From Zygnema cylindricum (lineage: Eukaryota > Streptophyta > Zygnematophyceae > Zygnematales > Zygnemataceae), in contig JBBHKE010000765.1 in the NCBI GenBank assembly GCA_037447655.1, positions 252,559 through 316,558 of the forward strand: a DNA stretch of 64,000 nucleotides, written 5' to 3'. Under the pieces are notes generated by a model. It searched no databases. It was not told the DNA's origin and saw only the letters and a list, made by a program, of their open reading frames with translations. Shown piece by piece: positions 56,867-64,000 of the stretch. A program made the position numbers and the translations under genes. Every line of letters starts with the position of its first letter. The first letter of the stretch is position 1.

Positions 56867-57720
56867 CTAGCTAACAATGACAACTGGTTCTATCAGTTCT
56901 CCCTCTAGCTTTTGTTGGAATTCCATTGGAGTTAGACATCCTTTTGCCCCCCGCATTCTGTACTCATCTAACATGTTTCCAATAGCCTCTTTTTGAGTCA
57001 ATTTTATTAATTTCTTATTTCTGTCACTCTCAACATAAATACCCAAAATATATTTTGCCTCATCGAGATCTTTCATCTCGAATCGTGAGTTTAGAGCAGT
57101 TTTGATTTTGTTAATTTCAGCCATTGATTTGCTAATTAATAGTAAATCATCTACATACACCAATATATACACTATCTTATTTTCACCTTTGAGAATGTAG
57201 ACAGAGTGGTCAAAACTTATCGTTTGAAATCCTAGGCTAGTGAATAATTCATCAAGCTTCACATTCTATTGCCTACGGTCCTGTTTTAGGCTATAGAGAG
57301 ATTTTAGCAACTTGCATACTAAGGGTTCTTTTCCTGGTTCTACATATTTTTTAGGCTGCTGCATGTAAATAGTCTTTTCTAGTTGTCCGTGCAAAAATGT
57401 TGTCTTTACATCTATCTGATGTATTTCCATATCCTCTATAGCAGCTAGGGACAACAAAATTGTAACTGTCGGAAATCTTACAACTGGAGAGAATATTTTT
57501 TCAAAATCAATTCCTTCCTTTTGATTATAACCCTTCACCAAAAGTTTGGCCTTATATCGTTCAATGGTGTTATTAGGATTTTACTTCACCTTGAATACCT
57601 ATTTGCTGCCGATCGCTTTTCGGTCCGGAGGAAGTTCCACAAGCTCCCATGTTTGAGCCTCCATGATGGACTTCATTTCGTCGTTTACTACCTCGATCCA
57701 AAGATTCGGCTCTGCTGATG
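56867..57720 (-). pseudogene. D1 reverse transcriptase
   Basis: 57266-57541 holds [19 protein letters not shown] and M-D-V-K-type text (IHQIDVKTTFLHGQLE). 56867-57262 holds FDHSVYIL, Y-V-D-D-L-L-L-I-S and the KDLDEAKYILG segment. The N-terminal RT text (ELPPDRKAIGSK) is readable near 57600-57650 with a stop in the K-L-N-P region. Catalytic Y-V-D-D is intact. Confidence 0.86.
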
Positions 57721-57865
57721 AGAAGGCCACTTAGATGGTCAAGGGCTCCCTTGAGGCTGCCGAGTAGGCAAAGTGAGAGCTTGCTTGCAGGCGGCTGCTG
57801 GACCTTTTTTTCCCCGGAAATTCTGAGGCTGAAATCGTCGGATGCCGCGCATTGCGCTCATTGAG

Positions 57866-58568
57866 CTAAATGTGCTGGTTGATATCCGTGTGTATTGATT
57901 GCTGTTGGTCTGGGTGGAACTGAAATTGTTGAGGAATTTGGAGAGAGTCTGACTCTGGGGTCACCACCAGAGAGTGTTGCACCTGCGAGACAATTTCTTG
58001 CATGCAATCTAAAATGACATACTGTTGTACTTTTTGTTGTGTTTGTTGTTCTGTCATTTGAAATAAATCTATCGAGTCTAGTTCATCTTTGACAATGAAG
58101 TTCCTTGCTACAACTATTTTTCTGTTTCTCAAATACAAAGACTTTGTAACCTTTAGAGTGATCATCATATCCTAACAAAATACTCGGTAATCCTTTCGGT
58201 TCCATTTTCTATCTGTGCGAAGACGTATCTAAGATAAAGCATTGCCTACCAAAGACTTTGAAATGGCTAACATCTGATTTTTTACCTATCCTGATCTCAT
58301 AAGGAGTAGAGTCTACCGATCTTGATCCTATCCTGTTCTTAATATAAAGTGCACAATTTAGTGCCTCAGCCCAAAATTTCAGATCCACATTTTTATGTGC
58401 GAGCATCGACCTAGATCTTTCCGTGAGAGTTCTATTTAATCTCTCCGATACCCCATTTTGTTCGGGGGAATATGGAAGAGTGAGTAGATGACTTATACCT
58501 TCATAGAGTAAAAAGGTTTCAAATTCTTTTGATGTATAATCACCACAATTGTCCGATCTGAGCTGCAA
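57866..58568 (-). pseudogene. D1 integrase core and linker
   Basis: 58209-58568: LRSDNCGDYTSKEFETFL carries the second aspartate, with G-G changed to C-G, and QNGVSERLNRTLTERSRSM the glutamate. TPYEIRIGKKSDVSHFKVFG follows. 57866-58168 is a glutamine-rich linker (VARNFIVKDE, then Q-rich). Frame break near 58170-58209. Confidence 0.85.
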
Positions 58569-58599
58569 AATAGGTAAATTATGAAGATTTTTAACTCAT

Positions 58600-59242
58600 G
58601 CTCTATAATGTTTCAAGTGACCAAAAACTTCACTCTTTTCCTTCATGAAGTAAAATTTTGTAAATCTGGAGAAATCATCTGTGAAGGTGACCATATATTC
58701 CATCCTTTGGCAGATAGAACCTTCGCAGGACAAAAAACATCCGAGTGAATTTGCTGTAAAAGTTTTGTTGACAAAGGCTCAGTCTCTTTAGGAAATGGTA
58801 GTCTGTGGATTTTGCCTAAAGCGCAGCTATCACATGTTTTGACTAGCTGATGTGTGAGTGATACACCCTCTATTTGCCCAGCAAGTACCATTTTTCTCAA
58901 ACTATCATAGTTTTCATGGCCTAATCTTTTATGCCACAACTCATCTGCATGCAAAACACCGGAGTACAAAACAACATTCTTCTAGGTATTAGCCATATCC
59001 ATTCAATACATCTTGCTATTATCTCTAGTACCTGTTACTGCGACTTTGCCATTTTTGCTAACAATCTGCCTACCATTTTTCAAATTAACCTCAAAGCCTT
59101 TAATTTCTACCAAGGACGTAGAAAACAGATTTTTTTTAAAATCAGTCACAAATAAGATATTATGAAGAGTTTTTTCAATTGCTTTGCCTTCCAAATCCAC
59201 TTGCAAAGACACATCACCCATAGCACAAGTTTGAACACTCAT
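58600..59242 (-). pseudogene. D1 pre-integrase region
   Basis: 58643-58969 has ELWHKRLGHENYDSLRKMV and SCALGKIHRLPFP with the zinc-binding H/C set, then IHSDVFCPAKV (first catalytic aspartate). 59003-59242 has the segment between protease and pre-integrase (ILFVTDFKKNLFSTSLVEIKG shape). A stop near 58985 separates them. Confidence 0.84.
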
Positions 59243-59309
59243 TCCACAAGCATAATAAATGTTTTTCTCCAGCGTTGTTTTCAGATTTTTGAAGATGGCT
59301 TTGTTCTAG

Positions 59310-60335
59310 CACATGTGTGCTAACGCTCTAGTATCCATTATCCATCCAGGGTCCTTCATGCCCTCCATCGCTGCCGCCATAGCAAATAGATCCGTGTCAT
59401 CCTTCTCAGAAAATGTCAGAGTCTCGTCTTGGAGTGATGAAGAGGCTGAAAACACTGCATTTCCACGAGGTGGAGGCCCCGTGGAGTTTTTGTAAAACTG
59501 ACTTTGTTGCCACCCCGGCTTGTATAAACTTGTATCGTTAGCTTTTTTAAGCTTAGGACAAAATTTATATCCATGACCTCTCTCACTACAATAAAAACAT
59601 GCATTGTTGGATTGTCTATTCCCACTCTGATTAAATTGTCTGAGCTGAGTAAACTGATTTTTTTGCTGATTAAAATCTCATTTCCTCTCAAAGTCTGAAT
59701 TAAAAGCCTCTACCTGCTCAACATTGAGAATATTGATGTAGCTTCCTCCTCTAGCAAAATATTGATAGCTAATTGTAAAGTCCAACTAGCTTTATCTTTC
59801 TGTTTGAGCATATCAGATGCTCCTTTCATACTACGAGGGAGACCTCGCATGAGAAATGCTGCCTGTTGAAACTGAGGAAACTCCCCACCTGCGCAAGCAT
59901 GTGCATCTACAAGAATGCGAACTTTCTTAGAATATTCAGCCATTGTACCGCTAGTGTATTTATAGTCCCAAATTTTTCCAGCCAAAAGAAGTTCTTCTAA
60001 GACATTAGCTTTTTCATAATCAGTTTTAAGAGATTTCCAGATATCAATTGCCTATTTCATTTTTATCCCAGACATAGCTAAGTCCTCAGATATATAGAAT
60101 TTCATAATAGAGCGAGCCTGCGTATTTTTCTTAGACCATGACGGATCAGATTCATCTAGCGAACCATCCAATATGTCCAACAGTTTGACATTCTCAAAAT
60201 ATGTCTCCACCATATATGCCCAGTAAACATACTTTTCCCCGAAAAGATAGGAATTCTCGATGACAGGACCATAATCTGTTGTTCTACAACCAACGGTGTA
60301 GGTGGAAGAGCAGCAGCAGTAGTAGAAGTAGACAT
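59310..60335 (-). pseudogene. gag: D1 gag, zinc knuckle and protease remnant
   Basis: ATG at 60335 in the LTR, 19 codons plus two bases in the LTR, then E-Q-Q-I-M over the decayed primer site. The frame is lost near 60250. 59710-59985 is gag body (WDYKYTSGTMAEYSKK, LPRSMKGASDML). A CCHC zinc knuckle (C-F-Y-C-S-E-R-G-H-G-Y-K-F-C) is readable on the minus strand near 59595-59555. The protease position near 59340 reads W-I-M-D-T-R-A-L-A-H-M-C, so D-S-G is altered. Confidence 0.82.
60262..60276 (-). other. Decayed primer-binding site of D1
   Basis: The minus strand reads GATTATGGTCCTGTC after LTR end GAACAACA; 10 of 15 positions agree with GGTTATGGGCCCACC, including the TTATGG core. Confidence 0.55.
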
Positions 60336-61064
60336 GATACACTCTCAGAAGCTATCAAGAATCCTATCAAACAGTTGTTTTAAAGTGCTCTCCAAATAAA
60401 ATAAAAGCATCCAAACCACACAAAAATCTATCAGAATATAGAGTAGCATAAACACTAACAACTCCCAAAGTTTCAGTACAATTCACTTGACAACACTTAA
60501 GATATAATACTCAAAAGTTTCCCAAAAACAGTCTGCGGTTTACTACTTGGAAGTCTAGATTCATTTTGTGTTTTGAGTCCTAAGTCTTATACTTGTGTTG
60601 TACCTATGATACTAGTGTACCTGAGAGGTACGTCAAACCGCCAAGCTAACACTAATCTATCAAGAAATCACTGAGCTACCACTAAGCTACCGTTGATCTA
60701 ACTAGATCCATATCTACCGCAACTGCTTTGTACTAAATTGAATCATATTAAAATATTTGCAGCTGCGCCGTCCGTACGGATCCTATCAAATGTAATCACA
60801 GTTGCGTTCTCTTAACTTCGACGCTGCTGCTTTGTTCTGACTGCGTCGCAGCAACGTTGCTATATCGGAGCTGCATTGCTGTATCGCAACTGCGTTGTCA
60901 TCGTTGATGTGTGACGTGGATGTGGATGTAAGTGTCAAACCAAGATACATAAAACAATGCTTTAAGTGATGACCCGTGTCCTTGTAGATTTGTCTTCCTG
61001 TCGTGACTTTGTTTGTAAAGCAGCTGCGCTGCTCTGAGACTTAAAGCTTTCCAAAAAGACAACA
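60277..61064 (-). repeat. 5' LTR of D1 (788 bp)
   Basis: Minus-strand start TGTTGTCTTTTTGGAAAGC at 61064; end GAACAACA at 60277. Carries gag start 60335. Very close to the remnant at 1-375 (60669 onward), closer than to its own 3' LTR by eye in that part, which hints at recent activity or exchange within family D. Confidence 0.9.
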
Positions 61065-64000
61065 TAATTTAGGTAACATTTCTTGCTATCGCTAACTGTT
61101 TGTGTAATTTAGATAACAATTCTTGTTATGGCTAACACTTTGTGTAATTTAGGTAACAATTTTTGTTATCGCTAACAGTTTGTGTAAGTTAGGTAACAAT
61201 TCCTGTTAGCGATAACAATTTGTGTAATTTGTATAAAAATTCTTGTTATTGCTAACAGTTTGTGTAAGTTAGGTAACAATTTGTGTTATCGCTAACTATA
61301 TGTGTCAATTAGATTACAATTTTTGTTATCGCTAATAGTTTGTGTAAGTTAAGTAACAATTTTTTTTAGCGCTAAGAGTTCGTGTAAGTTTGGTAACAGT
61401 TCGTGGTATCCCTAACAGTTTGTGTAAGTAAGATAACAATTCCTATTAGAGTTAAGAGTTTGTGTAAGTTAGGTAATTTTTCCTGTTAGCGCAAACAGTT
61501 TGTGTAATTTAGATTTCAATTCCTATTATCGCTAACTGTTTGTGTAATTTAGGTAACAATTCCTGTTAGCGTAAACAATTTGTGTAATTTAGGCAACAAT
61601 TATTGTTATCCATAACTGTTTGTTTAATTTAGGTAACAATTCGTGTTATCGCTAATAGTTTATATAAGTTAGATCACAATTCCTGTTAGCGCTAATAGTT
61701 TATGTAATTTAGATAACAATTCTTGTTATCGCTAAGTGTTTGTGATATATAGGTAACAACTCTTGTTATCTCTAACAAATTGTGTAATTTGGGTAATAAT
61801 TCTTATTATCGCTTACAAATTGTGTAAGTTATGTAACAATTCCTGTTAACGCAAACAATTTGTGTAATTTAGATAAAAATTCCTGTTATCGCTAACAGTT
61901 TTTGTAATTTAAGTAACAATTCTTGTCGCTAACAGTTTGTGTAAGTTAGGTAACAATTTCTGTTTCGCTAACAGTTTGTGGAAGTAAGGTAACAATTCTT
62001 GTTCGCTAACATTTTGTGTAAGTTAGGTAACCATTATTGTTAGCGCTAACTATTTGTGTAAGTTTGAAAACAAGCCTTGTTATCACTAACAATTTGTGTT
62101 AGTTAGGTAAAACATTAGGTTAGCGCTTACAATTTATTTTAGTTAGGTTACAATTCCTGTTAGCGCAAACAACTTGTGTAATTTAGGTAACAACTCCTCT
62201 TATCGCTAACAGTTTGTTTAATTTAGGTAACAATTGTTGTTATCGCTAAGAGTTTGTGTAAGATAGGAAACAATTTATACTAGCGCTTACAATTTGTGTA
62301 AGTTAGATAACAATTCATGTTTTTGCAAACTATTTTTGTAAGTTAGGTAACAAAACCTGTTAGCGCTAACAGTTTGTGTAAGTTTGTAAACCATTCTTGT
62401 TATCTTTAACAGTTTTTGTAACTTAGGTAACAATTCTTGTTGCCGTTAAGAGTTTGTGTAAGTAAGGTAAAAATTCATATTATTGCTAATAGTTTGTGTA
62501 AGTAAAGCAACAATTTTTGTTAGTGCAATCAATTTGTGTAAGTTAGATAACCATTCCTGTTATCGCTAACTGTTTAAGTAAGTTAGGTAACAATTCTTAT
62601 TAATGCTAACAGTTTGTGTAAGTTAGGTAACAATTTATGTTAGCGCAAACAGTTTGTGTAATTTAGATAACAATTCCTGTTTTTGCTAAGTGTTTGTGTA
62701 ATTTAGGTAACAATTCTTGTTATCGCTAACATTTTGTGTGTTAGGTAACAATGCTTGTTATCGCTAACATTTTGTTTAGTTAGGTAACAATTCCTTGTGT
62801 AAAATGTGTTAGGTAACAGTTCTTTTTATTATTAGTTTGTGTTAGTTAGGTAACCACTATTGTTAGCATAACGCTGTATTTAGATAACAATTCCTTTATG
62901 GCTAATTGTTTGTGTAATTAAGGTAACTATTTTTGTTATCGCTAACAGTTTATGTAAGTTAGAAAACAATTCCTGTTAGCTCTAATAGTTTGTGTAAGTT
63001 AGGTAACAATTCCTGTTATCGCTAACAGTTTGTGTAAGTTAGGTAACAATTGTTGTTATGGCTAACAGTTTGTGTAAGTTAGATAACAATTCTTGTTATT
63101 TCTAAAAATTTGTGTAATTTAGGTGACAATTCTTTTATAGCTAACAGTTTGTGTAAGTAAGGTAACATTTCTTGTTATCGCTAACAGTTTCTGTAATTTA
63201 GGTAACAATTCCTGTTAGCGCAAACAGTTTCTGTAATTTAGATAACAATTCTGGTTATTGCTAACAGTTTGTGTAATTTAGGTAACAACTTTTATCAGCG
63301 CTAACAGTTTGTGTAAGTTTGAAAACAATTCCTATTATCACTAACAGTTTGTGTAAGTTAGGTAACAATTCTTTTTATTGCGAACTATTTGTGTAAGTAA
63401 GATAACAATTCTTCTTATCACTGATGGTTTGTGTAAGTAAGAAAACAAATCCTGTTAGCGCTAACATTGTGTGTAAGTTAGGTAACAATTCCTTCTATCG
63501 CTAACAGTTTGTGTAAGTTAGGGAACAATTTCTGTTAGGGCTAACTGTTTGTGTAAGTTAGGTAAAAAAATTTGTTAACGCTAACACTTTGTGTAATTTA
63601 GGGAACAAATCTTGTTAACACTAGCAGTTTGTGTAAGTTAGGTAACAATTCCTGTTATCCCTAATAGTTTGTGTAATTTGGGTAACAATTCCTGTTAGCG
63701 CTAACAGTTTGTGTAGTTTAGATAACAACTCCTAATAGCGCTAACAGTTTGTTTAAGTTCGGGTACATTTCTTGTTAGCGTTTACTGTTTGTGTTATTTA
63801 GATAACGATTCTTGTTAGCGATAACAACTTTTTTAAGTTAGGATACAATTCTTATAAGCGCTACAAATTTTTGTAAGTGAGGTTACAATTCTTGTTAGTG
63901 CTAACTGTTTGTGTAAGCTAGATTACAATTCTTGTTAGCGCTATTAATTTGTGTAATTTAGATAAAAAAATTTGAAAGCGCTAACAGTTTGTGTAAGTTA
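61065..64000 (-). repeat. 40-bp satellite array S10 (minus polarity), divergent
   Basis: About 73 monomers running off the window. Enriched for a variant with GTAAGTTAGG instead of GTAATTTAGG and GTTAGCGCTAAC (a perfect palindrome) instead of GTTATCGCTAAC. Several monomers are shortened (near 61925-61995, 62740-62820). No gene is seen. Confidence 0.94.

Larger units (their letters stand above)
55157..61064 (-). mobile_element. Family-D Copia element D1 with two LTRs
   Basis: Minus strand: 5' LTR 61064-60277, primer site, gag, protease, integrase, RT, RNase H, a repeat-rich 3' untranslated stretch, polypurine tract, 3' LTR 55939-55157. Satellite is in continuous phase across it (AGTTTCTGT left, TAATTTAGG right) with only a one-base overlap, so the TSD is lost or eroded. 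All genes are broken into many short frames. Confidence 0.92.

Overview
This is a gene-poor, heterochromatin-like eukaryotic window with no recognisable host gene. It holds about 26 kb (ten blocks, roughly 650 monomers) of one 40-bp AT-rich tandem satellite. Copia-type (Ty1/copia, Pseudoviridae-like) LTR retrotransposons, all visibly decayed, are embedded in it. A plant or other streptophyte host is likely: the pol proteins look like plant Copia, and the primer-binding site matches the anticodon arm of a plant-type initiator tRNA-Met as I remember it. The species cannot be named from the sequence.

Layout: 1-375 family-D LTR remnant; 376-1264 satellite (minus polarity); 1265-4234 truncated family-A element; 4235-5628 satellite (plus); 5629-6953 solo LTR of a fifth family (E) with TSD; 6954-10116 satellite (plus); 10117-15578 complete family-A element with two LTRs and TSD; 15579-23903 satellite (plus); 23904-30228 family-C LTR remnant and family-C element with two LTRs; 30229-32288 satellite (plus); 32289-36483 family-A element truncated in RT; 36484-40257 family-B element on the minus strand; 40258-40995 family-C LTR; 40996-41551 satellite (minus); 41552-41917 family-B 3' fragment; 41918-44286 satellite (minus); 44287-49671 B/A chimeric element; 49672-53969 satellite (minus); 53970-55038 family-B solo LTR with TSD; 55039-55156 satellite; 55157-61064 family-D element with two LTRs; 61065-64000 satellite (minus).

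The most notable result is an unusual Copia architecture shared by three families (A, C, D). The gag start codon lies inside the LTR (42-50 codons in A, 18 in C, 19 in D). The LTR always ends two bases into a glutamine codon. The next bases are an internal (half-tRNA) initiator-Met primer site that is itself gag coding sequence (Q-Q-V-M-G-P). The LTR end is proved for family A by a perfect 5-bp target duplication right after it. The three verified target duplications (families A, B, E), and the family-D site, fall in the same 7-bp segment of the satellite monomer, so several families appear to use the array as a landing pad. A weak tRNA-like module lies antisense in the long family-B LTR, and the satellite carries higher-order repeat blocks and polarity switches.
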